Shown here: positions 1-8,418 of the stretch, in pieces
Position numbering within the stretch: the first letter of the stretch is position 1
Layout of the letters: each line of letters opens with the position of its first letter
Source of the DNA: Paenibacillus segetis
GTDB taxonomy: Bacteria; Bacillota; Bacilli; Paenibacillales; Paenibacillaceae
NCBI RefSeq assembly: GCF_014639155.1
Contig: NZ_BMFT01000001.1
Coordinates: 1,674,001-1,738,000, forward strand
DNA length: 64,000 nt
Direction: 5' to 3'
The notes under the pieces: model-generated
What the model saw: only the letters and a program-made list of their open reading frames with translations
What the model was told of the DNA's origin: nothing
Database searches by the model: none
Program-made: the position numbers and the translations under genes

Positions 1-187
1 CGATCGTATAAGATCTTTTCATGACTAGGCTTTTGGCGCTGTAATTGGGTATGTAATTCAGTTCAGCAGCGATTTTCTCAATTCTATCGCGTGTTTCTTT
101 CTTGATGAGCGTATTTCCATTGAGTGCCCGAGATACCGTAGTGTGTGATACACCAGCGACACGAGCAATATCTTTGATCGTAACCAT
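1..187 (-). CDS. LacI-family transcriptional regulator, N-terminal fragment (cut by window edge)
   Basis: The reverse strand encodes the first 62 residues of a LacI/GalR-type repressor, running off the left edge. The start is ATG at 187 behind an AAGGAGAT ribosome site. Residues 3-20 read TIKDIARVAGVSHTTVSR, the classical LacI helix-turn-helix, followed by the hinge-proximal region ending in SLVMKRSYTI. The sugar-binding domain lies outside the window, so the effector cannot be told. Upstream, around 209-220, there is an imperfect dyad around GTTAAC that could be its own operator; this is inference. Confidence 0.93.
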   Translation of the reverse strand, partial: MVTIKDIARVAGVSHTTVSRALNGNTLIKKETRDRIEKIAAELNYIPNYSAKSLVMKRSYTI

Positions 188-296
188 AGGATCTCCTTAA
201 CAAACTATAATTGTTAACGATTTCATTCTATTTGAAGTTTCCAATAAAATCAAGGATTAAATACTATGCACACGTGAAAATTAATTCACTCCAATA

Positions 297-2642
297 CTAC
301 ATCGATTCATCAAGCTTCGTTTTTGATTTGGAAGCTGAATTACTATCACGATATTGCCCCGGGGTCATTCCTTCCTGCTTACGGAAAGAACGAATGAAAT
401 TTTGCGAATTGTTATATCTTAGTTTGGCAGCAATATCCTTAATGGGCATATCGGTCTCACTAAGCCATTTTTTAGCCATTTTGAATCTATACATCGTGAG
501 GTATTCGCTGAAATAATAGTTCGTTTCCTTACGGAAGACACTGCTAATATAATTGGCATTGTAATGAAGACGCGATGCGCATTCTTCTAAAGTTAGATCC
601 GTATCATAATCATGTTGAATCAAATCGATGATCTTCTCCGAGATGTTGTGATATTGGGCATTTTGCCTGCTGTTGAAGATTTTGATCATAGGATGAATGA
701 CCATACTCCAGAACCAATCCTCAATCTCTGCTACCGTGTGAAGGTCAAGCAACTCTTCAAATATCGAACCATTTGCATGATAAATTTGATTTAAACTAAT
801 CCCGGATTCCTGCATCATAATGAGTAGATTATTAAGTAACCGGGTAAGTGGAATTTGATATTCATGCGGTGAAAGCTCTACAGCAAAGATCGATTTAAAG
901 AGCTGGTGGATCAGTTCTTTTGCTTTATCGGTTTCAGCTAGTTTGATGGCGTCCAGCAAGTCATTTTCTTTATGGGTTGGATAATTAAGATTCAGATAAT
1001 GCTTACCCGAGTTAATATTCTCATACTGAATAATGACACCTTTGCCAAGCTTGATGCGATGCTTAAGTGCTTCAAGTCCTTCTCTATATGCGATTGATAT
1101 TTTATGAACTGAGTTAAAGGGGAGACTCAGGCCAATACTGACTACTAGTTTTAGATAATTATGTATTTCTTGCTGCAACTTCTCCGTTAACGAATATAAG
1201 GTTTTGTGAAAAGACTCCGAATTACTGTCTTGGCTACCCAATAATACGACTACGGATTGATCCATAATGACAGGTGCAAGTCGTTGTTCCTGAGAGACTA
1301 ACTCTTCGATAATATTGTGTACGGCAAATAATAATAGATTGAGATCTTTTTTCTCATAGCTTGTATCGTCAGAGAAATCGATGGATAAGGTAATGACAGC
1401 CATTGTTTTCCATTCCTCAACCTGCGTGAGATAGTGAAATTGTTCCAGCTCTTCAAGTAGTTCGCGCTTTTTGAGATTGCCCTTGAATGCATTGATCAGG
1501 AAAAACGTACGAACTTGTTGAATATGCTGGCGCACTTCTTTTTCAAGCTGTGATTTGGATTGGAATAAATGATGCATTTGTTCACCTATGATCTGAAACT
1601 CATTTGTATGTCTTAATCTGACATCCTTCTTACGTTGGCCCATTTGATTGAGCAGTCTTTCAATAGGTGTATACATACGTCTTGAACCAGTCCAAGCAAG
1701 CAGTATAGACAATACTAACATGAAGATACATAAATAGATTGTAATAGCACCAATCTTATTAGATTCTTTGGTCAAACTCTCGATAGAAGTAACAGATAAA
1801 TACACCCAACCATTGAGTTGAGAACGTAAATAAGTGACCGAGTAGTCTTTTTTATTGATTAAGGTCTTGAATTGTCCGGATGTCTTCGTAGGATCAGAAA
1901 TCAAAGAAACCTCACAAAATCCACTCTCGGTTACAGGCTTGCCAATGAACGAGAGATCAGGGTGAAAAAGGATGTTGTTATCTTCGTTTAGTATCATTAT
2001 ATTATCGAGTGACTGCGTGTCTGAATTGATATCATCTTGAAGGCTGCAGGCAGGTATATTAGCAAGAGCCAGTCCATATTTCTGTAGCTTCGAGGTCGGA
2101 AGCTTTTTAATAAGACTAATACTATAATTACATCCTGTCGGATTGATGCTTTCTTCACTATAGAACCAGGAAGAGGGGGTTAATATCCATGAAATATTGT
2201 CTGGTGTGTTAAGTAGATTCGAGAGTTGTTCATGGTCCTTATACTGATCTAATCGATAAAGCCCGGAATTTTTGATCATCCAATTTTGTCGTTGGTTTAA
2301 TAGAATAACATCCTCTAGCTTGGTATCAAAGGATTGCATATTCCGTATTTCGTTCCTTAGGTCGTTATATAGAATGAAATCGTTCTCATTTAATGGGTTA
2401 GCTAGTGCTTTTTTTAACACACTAGAGCTTACAACTTGGTTTAAAGTTTGATTAACCGTGGTTAGCTTATGCTCCACATTGGAACTGATTTGTGAAATCA
2501 ATTCCATCTTGCTTTTATTTACTTTTTTTTGAATCTCATTAGATGATGTTAAATATGAAAAAGAACCAATGAACAGAACGGGAACCGTACTTATGACAAA
2601 GGTAAAGATAGTTAGTTTACTTAAGAAGCTTAATGGTCTCAC
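297..2642 (-). CDS. Membrane-bound AraC-family regulator of the pectin cluster
   Basis: A 781-residue protein with an N-terminal membrane helix (about 10-32), a long extracellular sensor region, a second helix (about 295-315, LCIFMLVLSILLAW) followed by a HAMP-like stretch, and a C-terminal AraC/XylS double helix-turn-helix (last 100 residues, with LTLEECASRL and IKDIAAKLRY as the two recognition units). This architecture is typical of Paenibacillus regulators encoded beside carbohydrate ABC transporters; the outer domain is thought to sense the substrate or the loaded binding protein. It is divergent from the binding-protein gene at 2858. GTG at 2642 is chosen as start because AAAGG lies 11 bases upstream; GTG at 2654 is the longer alternative. 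Direct repeats at 2715-2744 are candidate binding sites. Confidence 0.9.
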   Translation of the reverse strand: MRPLSFLSKLTIFTFVISTVPVLFIGSFSYLTSSNEIQKKVNKSKMELISQISSNVEHKLTTVNQTLNQVVSSSVLKKALANPLNENDFILYNDLRNEIRNMQSFDTKLEDVILLNQRQNWMIKNSGLYRLDQYKDHEQLSNLLNTPDNISWILTPSSWFYSEESINPTGCNYSISLIKKLPTSKLQKYGLALANIPACSLQDDINSDTQSLDNIMILNEDNNILFHPDLSFIGKPVTESGFCEVSLISDPTKTSGQFKTLINKKDYSVTYLRSQLNGWVYLSVTSIESLTKESNKIGAITIYLCIFMLVLSILLAWTGSRRMYTPIERLLNQMGQRKKDVRLRHTNEFQIIGEQMHHLFQSKSQLEKEVRQHIQQVRTFFLINAFKGNLKKRELLEELEQFHYLTQVEEWKTMAVITLSIDFSDDTSYEKKDLNLLLFAVHNIIEELVSQEQRLAPVIMDQSVVVLLGSQDSNSESFHKTLYSLTEKLQQEIHNYLKLVVSIGLSLPFNSVHKISIAYREGLEALKHRIKLGKGVIIQYENINSGKHYLNLNYPTHKENDLLDAIKLAETDKAKELIHQLFKSIFAVELSPHEYQIPLTRLLNNLLIMMQESGISLNQIYHANGSIFEELLDLHTVAEIEDWFWSMVIHPMIKIFNSRQNAQYHNISEKIIDLIQHDYDTDLTLEECASRLHYNANYISSVFRKETNYYFSEYLTMYRFKMAKKWLSETDMPIKDIAAKLRYNNSQNFIRSFRKQEGMTPGQYRDSNSASKSKTKLDESM

Positions 2643-2714
2643 AAGACTCAGCACCTTTGCTTATGTATAAGTAATCACTTGATTTAAGTGTATGAAACCT
2701 ACTAGATAATAACA

Positions 2715-2744
2715 ATAATCATCTCGCATGGCGATAATCATTTC
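2715..2744. promoter_or_regulatory. Direct repeats of ATAATCATYTC, candidate AraC-regulator site
   Basis: ATAATCATCTC (2715-2725) and ATAATCATTTC (2734-2744) are repeated head-to-tail 19 bases apart in the divergent intergenic region. The same core recurs twice before the second binding-protein gene (4696 and, inverted, 4749). AraC proteins typically bind such tandem repeats. A TATAAT at 2795-2800 is a plausible -10 for the rightward gene, though no good -35 is seen. Confidence 0.45.
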
Positions 2745-2857
2745 TCCTAATTATGAATAGGAAATGTAAATACTTCAAGGGTTATGGTGTATTCTATAAT
2801 GGTACAAAGTTACATATTGAGGATCAATCTACTTAAGTTTATAGGGGGACACAAACG

Positions 2858-4375
2858 ATGTATAGAGACACATATAAGCGAAAGGGAACTCAGCTTTTAT
2901 GTTTGATAATCGCTCTCATGATGATTATTTTAAGCGCTTGCAATAGTAATGGATCATTAAGGAATAATTCTCATGCGTCTCGCCCGCTTATCTCTATTCT
3001 GGCGCCGCTTCATTTCCCCCAACAGCCATCGAAGGAAATAATGGACGAACTAGAAAGATTGACTGAAGTGAAGCTTGATATAAGATGGGTGCCTGATGGT
3101 GTATATACGGATAAAATGAACACCGCGCTTACAACAAATTCCTTGGGAAAAGTTACGTTCGTGAAATTTTCGGACTATAATCTAGTGAAAAATGCCATTC
3201 GTTCAGAAGCCTTTTGGGAGATTGGTCCTTATCTACAGGAATTCCCTAACCTCAAGAATCTAGATGAATCTATTCTGAATCAGGCTGCGATCGACGGGAA
3301 AATATATGGCCTATATACGGAGCGTCCTTCTTCCAGACAAGGAATCATTATTCGGCAAGATTGGCTTAATAATCTTCAGTTAAGTAAGCCCCAGACATTG
3401 GATGATTTATATGAGGTGATGAGGCAGTTTACTTATAATGACCCTGATCAGAATGGTGTACAGGATACGATTGGATTAGTAGATCGAAATGATCTCGTCT
3501 ATGGTGTATTCAAAACCTTAAGCTCGTATTTTGGTACACCAAATAATTGGAAGATCGAGAACCATCAGATTGTTCCAGAATTCGTGACAGATGAATATAT
3601 GGACACGATGGACTTTATGAAGAAATTGTATAATGAGAAATTAATTAATCAGGACTTTGCGCTTACTAGCAAAGAAGTGCAACGAGATGAATTTATTCGT
3701 GGGCAGGCCGGTATATTTATCGGTAGCATGACAGACGTCCAGCGATTATCTGTTGAGGCCAAAGCTCAGAACCCTCTGGCAGAACTTTCTTTGATTAACC
3801 GTATTGAGGGGCCCCAAGGTTATAAAGTATGGTCAATACCAAACTACAATGGTTTATATCTTTTTTCTAAGAAAGCTATTAAGTCGGAGCAAGAGTTGAA
3901 GCAGGTTCTTACTTTTTTCGATCGGACGATGGATAAGGATGTAGCTAATCTAATGAAATATGGATTTGAAGGTCGGCATTACCAACTCGAAGACGGGAAG
4001 GTTATCCTTCCAGAAGAGACATCGCAGCTACGCGTGCATGAAGTGAATCCTTTATATTCGCTGATGATTGCTGATTTCAGTAATAAGAACATTATGGAGG
4101 TAGCCAAGAAGGAGGAGTTGACCGCACTCGCGGACCAACTAAGCGAAGACAATGAACATTTCCTAGTAAATGATCCGACAGTTCAATTGAGTTCTCCAAC
4201 CTATGATGAGAAGAATGTGGAGTTATCTTCCATTATTATGGATGCAACCTATAATTACATACTTGGTAATTTAGATGTTGAGGGATTTGGGCAAGAGGTT
4301 GAACGATGGAAGCGCAATGGTGGAGAGCTAATCATTCAAGAATATAATGAGGCAATTGCATGGGATAACAAATGA
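2858..4375 (+). CDS. Sugar ABC transporter substrate-binding lipoprotein (first of two paralogues)
   Basis: A 505-residue extracellular solute-binding protein of the large LplA-like type found with YtcP/LplB permeases. The signal peptide ends in the lipobox LSAC with the lipidated cysteine at residue 28. Shared blocks with the neighbouring binding protein at 4821 include FWEIGPY, EFPNL, DGK-YSLY-like and R(P/-)-RQGIIIRQDW, and a C-terminal DATYNYI block, so the two are paralogues. It is separated from the permeases by an intergenic repeat array, a terminator and the second paralogue, so it looks like a separately transcribed, additional receptor. The ligand is probably a pectin-derived oligosaccharide by context. 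The ribosome site is AGGGGGAC before the ATG. Confidence 0.9.
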   Translation: MYRDTYKRKGTQLLCLIIALMMIILSACNSNGSLRNNSHASRPLISILAPLHFPQQPSKEIMDELERLTEVKLDIRWVPDGVYTDKMNTALTTNSLGKVTFVKFSDYNLVKNAIRSEAFWEIGPYLQEFPNLKNLDESILNQAAIDGKIYGLYTERPSSRQGIIIRQDWLNNLQLSKPQTLDDLYEVMRQFTYNDPDQNGVQDTIGLVDRNDLVYGVFKTLSSYFGTPNNWKIENHQIVPEFVTDEYMDTMDFMKKLYNEKLINQDFALTSKEVQRDEFIRGQAGIFIGSMTDVQRLSVEAKAQNPLAELSLINRIEGPQGYKVWSIPNYNGLYLFSKKAIKSEQELKQVLTFFDRTMDKDVANLMKYGFEGRHYQLEDGKVILPEETSQLRVHEVNPLYSLMIADFSNKNIMEVAKKEELTALADQLSEDNEHFLVNDPTVQLSSPTYDEKNVELSSIIMDATYNYILGNLDVEGFGQEVERWKRNGGELIIQEYNEAIAWDNK

Positions 4376-4405
4376 GGGGTATTGCTATACAAATTTTCGA
4401 ATAAC

Positions 4406-4582
4406 GGTAATTACTCCAGTTAATTTGATGAGAAAATCCTGATTTGAACTGTTAACTGGAATAGCTCCAGTAATTTCGGCGAAATCACCTGGATGATTAG
4501 CTTAAGCATCAATTTAGATGGAGAAATTCCAGTTAGGTTGGCAGTTAGCAGCAAGTAACGATGATTACATGGAGAAATTCCA
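4406..4582. repeat. Array 1: four TGGA-N5-TCCA dyads at 51/62/51-bp spacing
   Basis: The intergenic stretch 4376-4820 holds no gene. Within it are 13-bp imperfect palindromes at 4406 (GGTAATTACTCCA, degenerate), 4457 (TGGAATAGCTCCA), 4519 and 4570 (both TGGAGAAATTCCA). Start-to-start distances are 51, 62 and 51 bp. A second array with nearly the same geometry lies at 53847-54024. Here the array sits between the stop of the first binding-protein gene and its terminator, so it would be in that mRNA's 3' untranslated region. I do not know a named family that matches. Confidence 0.7.
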
Positions 4583-4648
4583 GGTAATTCATCTTCAAAT
4601 CAAAACCGATCAGTCTCAATAAGTTGAATAGTAACCTTTTCATCTAGG

Positions 4649-4674
4649 ACGCCGAAAGGCGTTCTTTTTATTTG
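4649..4674 (+). terminator. Rho-independent terminator after first binding-protein gene
   Basis: GACGCC-GAAA-GGCGTT forms a tight GNRA-type tetraloop hairpin, followed by CTTTTTATTT. It lies 274 bases past the stop codon at 4375, beyond the repeat array. Confidence 0.85.
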
Positions 4675-4695
4675 TGAACGCTACCAATTATCATC

Positions 4696-4749
4696 ATAAT
4701 CATTTGCTCACATCCCTTGAGGAACCAGGGTTTATGAGTAAATGATTAT
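4696..4749. promoter_or_regulatory. Inverted repeat carrying the ATAATCATTT motif upstream of second binding-protein gene
   Basis: TAATCATTTGCTCA (4698-4711) pairs with TGAGTAAATGATTA (4735-4748) at 13 of 14 positions, with a nested CCCT/AGGG pair inside. Both arms contain the ATAATCATT core also repeated before the gene at 2858, suggesting common control by the adjacent AraC-type regulator. It might instead act as an RNA hairpin. Confidence 0.45.
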
Positions 4750-4820
4750 TTTCGTAATGAGATCGACGCTGTACTGTTGACCTTGTAACCAATACAAGTC
4801 CAATGGAGGTCAAAAACGGT

Positions 4821-6368
4821 ATGAAGAAAAAATCATTCTCCATCTTCTTGACTACACTGTTAACTTTCAGTGTCATGTTATCTGCTTGCTCAGGTGGCAA
4901 CAGCAGTAACAGCAGCAAGGAATCAAAGGATCCAGTATCTACGAACGAAGGTAACAAAGCAGCGGTTGTAGAGGCAGAGGGACCAACTGAAATTAAAATC
5001 ATGCTTCCATTAAACACATCCGAGACACCGCCAGATACGATTAAGACTGAAGTTGAGAAAATAACGAACACGAAGTTGACTTATCAATTCTTCCCGGCGG
5101 ATACGTACGAGGAAAAGTTGAATACTTCACTTGCTACCGGTTCGTTACCACAAGTAGTGTATCTAAAGAATCAGACAACTTTCGTTCAGATGAAAGAATC
5201 AATTAAGGACGGACAATTCTGGGAAATCGGGCCTTACATGAGTGAGTTCCCTAATTTGAGCAAGCTAAAACCAGAAATTCTGAATAATACAAAAGTAGAT
5301 GGCAAGCTGTACTCGCTATATATCGGTAGACCTTTAGCACGTCAAGGCATCATTTATCGTAAAGACTGGGCTGACAAATTGGGACTCAGCGCACCTAAAA
5401 ATGTGGATGAACTCTTCAAAATGGCGAAAGCGTTTACAGAGCAAGATCCAGACGGTAACGGAATCAAGGATACGATTGGTGTTGTTGACCGGAATGAATT
5501 GATCTATGGTGCCTTTAAAACGGTCTCGTCGTGGTTCGGAACACCGAATACATGGGGAGAACAGGACGGTCAATTGGCGCCAGAATTTACATTCTCGCAA
5601 TATGTAGACACCATGGATTTTTTCAAAAAATTACGTGAAGGCGGTTATATGAACCAGGACTTCGCGGCAACAAGTAAGACGGATGCTGTCAATATGTTCA
5701 CTAGTGGAAAAGCAGGTCTCTATATCGGTGGATCTATGCAAGATATTGATTCATTGAATAAGGATTTAATAAAGAATGTTCCTGATGCCGTTCTTGACAC
5801 ACACAGTATGGTTGCAGGCCCAGACGGGAAAATCACGCAGTGGATGATTCCGGGTTATAACAATGTCGCGTTGTTCCCGAAAACGGCTGTGAAGGATGAG
5901 GCAGAACTCAAGAAGATCCTGGCCTACTTTGATAAAATGATGACTCCTGAAGTATCAAACCTGATGTACTGGGGAATCGAAGGTATACACTATACGGTTG
6001 AAGATGGCAAGGCCAAAGCTGGAGATGACAAGGAACTGATTGAACGTGAGGTAAAAGGTTACAAGGACAGCGTGATCGGTGAAGCAGAAACCAATGGCAT
6101 GTACCAACCTTATAACGTACTACCAGGTAGAATTCATGCCGAGGAATTGTTGCTTGAGAATGTCAAGTTCGGTGTAGCAGATCCAACCGCAGCGTTAGAT
6201 TCAGCTACCTATACCTCAAAAGGTGTTGAGCTTCAACAGATCATTACAGATGCAACCTACAATTATATTTATGGTCAACTGGATAAAGCAGGATTTGAAA
6301 AACAAGTTGAGAGCTGGAAGAGTCGGGGCGGAGCCCAAATTATTGAAGAGTACAATGCTGCAAGATAA
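4821..6368 (+). CDS. Sugar ABC transporter substrate-binding lipoprotein (operon receptor)
   Basis: A 515-residue lipoprotein: signal peptide with lipobox LSAC (Cys 23), a low-complexity Ser/Asn linker, then a large solute-binding domain with FWEIGPYMSEFPNL, RQGIIYRKDW and the C-terminal DATYNYIYG block. The start is ATG at 4821, because the upstream in-frame ATG at 4803 overlaps the GGAGGT ribosome site at 4805-4810. It is followed by two permease genes and then pectin-degrading enzymes, so the ligand is inferred to be an unsaturated oligogalacturonide or rhamnogalacturonan fragment. A hairpin after the gene (6410-6448) probably lowers permease expression relative to this receptor. Confidence 0.93.
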   Translation: MKKKSFSIFLTTLLTFSVMLSACSGGNSSNSSKESKDPVSTNEGNKAAVVEAEGPTEIKIMLPLNTSETPPDTIKTEVEKITNTKLTYQFFPADTYEEKLNTSLATGSLPQVVYLKNQTTFVQMKESIKDGQFWEIGPYMSEFPNLSKLKPEILNNTKVDGKLYSLYIGRPLARQGIIYRKDWADKLGLSAPKNVDELFKMAKAFTEQDPDGNGIKDTIGVVDRNELIYGAFKTVSSWFGTPNTWGEQDGQLAPEFTFSQYVDTMDFFKKLREGGYMNQDFAATSKTDAVNMFTSGKAGLYIGGSMQDIDSLNKDLIKNVPDAVLDTHSMVAGPDGKITQWMIPGYNNVALFPKTAVKDEAELKKILAYFDKMMTPEVSNLMYWGIEGIHYTVEDGKAKAGDDKELIEREVKGYKDSVIGEAETNGMYQPYNVLPGRIHAEELLLENVKFGVADPTAALDSATYTSKGVELQQIITDATYNYIYGQLDKAGFEKQVESWKSRGGAQIIEEYNAAR

Positions 6369-6409
6369 TAAGGGCTATAAATCATTAGTTTAAAAGACTT
6401 AAAAATTGA

Positions 6410-6448
6410 AAAGGGCTGTTGATAGAGGATAGATTTCAGCAGCCCTTT
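6410..6448 (+). terminator. Attenuating hairpin between binding protein and permeases
   Basis: AAAGGGCTG (6410-6418) pairs with CAGCCCTTT (6440-6448). There is no strong T-run beyond the stem, so it more likely gives partial termination or 3'-end protection, as often seen after binding-protein genes. Confidence 0.6.
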
Positions 6449-6501
6449 CAATCAATACCACATTCGTACCTGAAACTTTTGGAGTAGAAAGGAAGAGATC
6501 C

Positions 6502-7470
6502 ATGCAGGAAGTCACCGCTCAGCCTAATGCTGCCCCTCAACTAAAGATCAAGAAACCCCAACGCAGCAGTGAACTTAAAAAGCGGATTTGGAGAAATAAA
6601 TGGCTGTATGTCATGTTAACACCGGGAGTACTTTATTTTATCATTTTCAAATATTTTCCGATGTACGGCTTGATTATCTCTTTTCAAGATTACAAGCCCT
6701 ATAAAGGAATCATGGGTAGTGAATGGGTTGGTTTGCAGCATTTTCAAAGGTTATTTACCGAAGCCGACTTCTTAAATATTTTAAGTAATACACTGATTCT
6801 GTTCGGAATGAATCTACTATTCTATTTTCCGGTCCCTATCATCCTGGCTTTAATGTTGAATGAACTCCGGGGTACATTTTTCAAAAGATTTTTTCAAACC
6901 TTAGTGTACATCCCCCATTTCATGTCATGGGTTATCATTGTTTCGATTTCGTTCGTTATGGTCACGATGGACGGAGGAATTATTAACGAGCTCTTGACCT
7001 ATTTTGGATTTGAAAAAGTCAATTTCCTGCTTAGTCCCGGTTGGTTCAGACCTATGTATATTATTCAGATTATCTGGAGAGAAGCGGGCTGGGGAACTAT
7101 TATCTATTTGGCTTCCATTGCTGCTATTGACCCTGGACTTTATGAGGCGGCACGTATGGACGGGGCGGGAAGACTGAGACAAATCTGGCATATCACGCTT
7201 CCGGCAATTCGAGGTGTTATTGTCACCTTGTTCATTTTGAAAATCGGTTCCGTTCTTGATCTTGGATTTGAACATGTATATCTATTACTTAATTCCATGA
7301 ATCGGGAAGTTGCGGAAATTATTGATACGTATGTATACACCGCAGGTATGAGACAAGGCAAGTTTAGCTACAGTACGGCAATCGGATTCTTCAAATCCAT
7401 TATTGGATTAATTATGGTCATGGCTGTAAATAAAATATCCAAAAAAATGGGCGAAGAAGGCGTTTATTGA
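6502..7470 (+). CDS. Carbohydrate ABC transporter permease (LplB-like)
   Basis: A 322-residue membrane protein with about six transmembrane helices, the first at 35-55 after a basic cytoplasmic N-terminus. The family's EAA loop, which contacts the ATPase, is seen at about 215-230 (EAARMDGAGRLRQIWHITLP). It matches the LplB/YteP class of sugar permeases. It pairs with the next permease; no ATPase gene is in the cluster, so a shared MsmX-type ATPase encoded elsewhere is expected from what is known of such importers. The ribosome site AAAGGAAGAG precedes the ATG. Confidence 0.93.
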   Translation: MQEVTAQPNAAPQLKIKKPQRSSELKKRIWRNKWLYVMLTPGVLYFIIFKYFPMYGLIISFQDYKPYKGIMGSEWVGLQHFQRLFTEADFLNILSNTLILFGMNLLFYFPVPIILALMLNELRGTFFKRFFQTLVYIPHFMSWVIIVSISFVMVTMDGGIINELLTYFGFEKVNFLLSPGWFRPMYIIQIIWREAGWGTIIYLASIAAIDPGLYEAARMDGAGRLRQIWHITLPAIRGVIVTLFILKIGSVLDLGFEHVYLLLNSMNREVAEIIDTYVYTAGMRQGKFSYSTAIGFFKSIIGLIMVMAVNKISKKMGEEGVY

Positions 7471-7491
7471 TATTTTGCGGGAGGAATTGAA

Positions 7492-8367
7492 ATGGTAGAG
7501 GACAGAACCATAGGTGGCAGAATATTTGCTGCTATTAACTTTACACTACTTGCAATTATTGCTTTGATTACGGTGCTTCCGTTCATTCATGTTGTGGCAG
7601 GTTCGTTCACGACAAGTGCGGAATTAGCGGCGAATAAATTCGTTTTGATTCCCAAAGTGTGGAGTTTTGAAGCATATAAGTTTATTTTCTCAACGAACAC
7701 GATATTCAGAGCAATGGGTGTTTCGATTGGAATAACGCTTGTTGGTACTTTGCTAAGTATGTTTGTTACGGCACTGATGGCTTACGGTCTTTCTAGAAGG
7801 GATTTGGATGGACGTAATATCGTGAACTTCTTGGTTGTATTCACGATGTTATTCCATGGGGGAATGATTCCAACATTTTTGGTTGTCAAAGAATTAGGAT
7901 TGATTGATTCTTATGCAGCGCTCATTCTTCCATCTACGATTAGTGCATTTAATATGATCATTCTTAGGAGCTTTTTTCAAAATATACCTGAGGGCCTGGA
8001 GGAATCAGCTAAGATCGATGGTTGCACCGATTTTGGCATATTATTCAAAATTGTATTACCACTATCTTTGCCAGCGATAGCAACGATCTCCTTATACTAT
8101 TCGGTCACGTATTGGAATACTTACATGAACGCCATTCTGTATTTGGATGATAGTGCGAAATGGCCGATTCAAGTGTTATTGCGACAAATTGTTGTATTAG
8201 CCAGTGGCATGGATTATAGCTCTACACTGGATGCAGCGGTTCCACCACCGGATCAATCGCTTAAGATGGCTGTTATCGTTGTTGCAACTCTACCAATTTT
8301 AATGGTGTATCCATTCTTGCAGAAGCACTTTGCAAAAGGTGCGATGTTGGGTTCCATGAAGGGTTAG
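7492..8367 (+). CDS. Carbohydrate ABC transporter permease (LplC/YtcP-like)
   Basis: A 291-residue permease with six predicted helices. The EAA-type loop at about 169-190 reads LEESAKIDGCTDFGILFKIV. The C-terminus KHFAKGAMLGSMKG is characteristic of the LplC/YtcP family. It begins 21 bases after the preceding permease stop with a GGGAGGAATT ribosome site, so the two are co-translated partners of the importer for pectin fragments. Confidence 0.93.
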   Translation: MVEDRTIGGRIFAAINFTLLAIIALITVLPFIHVVAGSFTTSAELAANKFVLIPKVWSFEAYKFIFSTNTIFRAMGVSIGITLVGTLLSMFVTALMAYGLSRRDLDGRNIVNFLVVFTMLFHGGMIPTFLVVKELGLIDSYAALILPSTISAFNMIILRSFFQNIPEGLEESAKIDGCTDFGILFKIVLPLSLPAIATISLYYSVTYWNTYMNAILYLDDSAKWPIQVLLRQIVVLASGMDYSSTLDAAVPPPDQSLKMAVIVVATLPILMVYPFLQKHFAKGAMLGSMKG

Positions 8368-8418
8368 ATCAAGCGCAAGGTTATAGAGAGATTATTAATT
8401 TGGAAGGAGCTTAGAACA

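Noticed and set aside
4406..4582. CRISPR array
   Set aside because: The repeated unit is only 13 bp and imperfect, spacings alternate between 51 and 62, and no cas genes are present.
4700..5071. Leftward 123-codon reading frame
   Set aside because: It is antisense to the signal-peptide region of the binding-protein gene, and its Leu/Ser-rich sequence reflects that frame.
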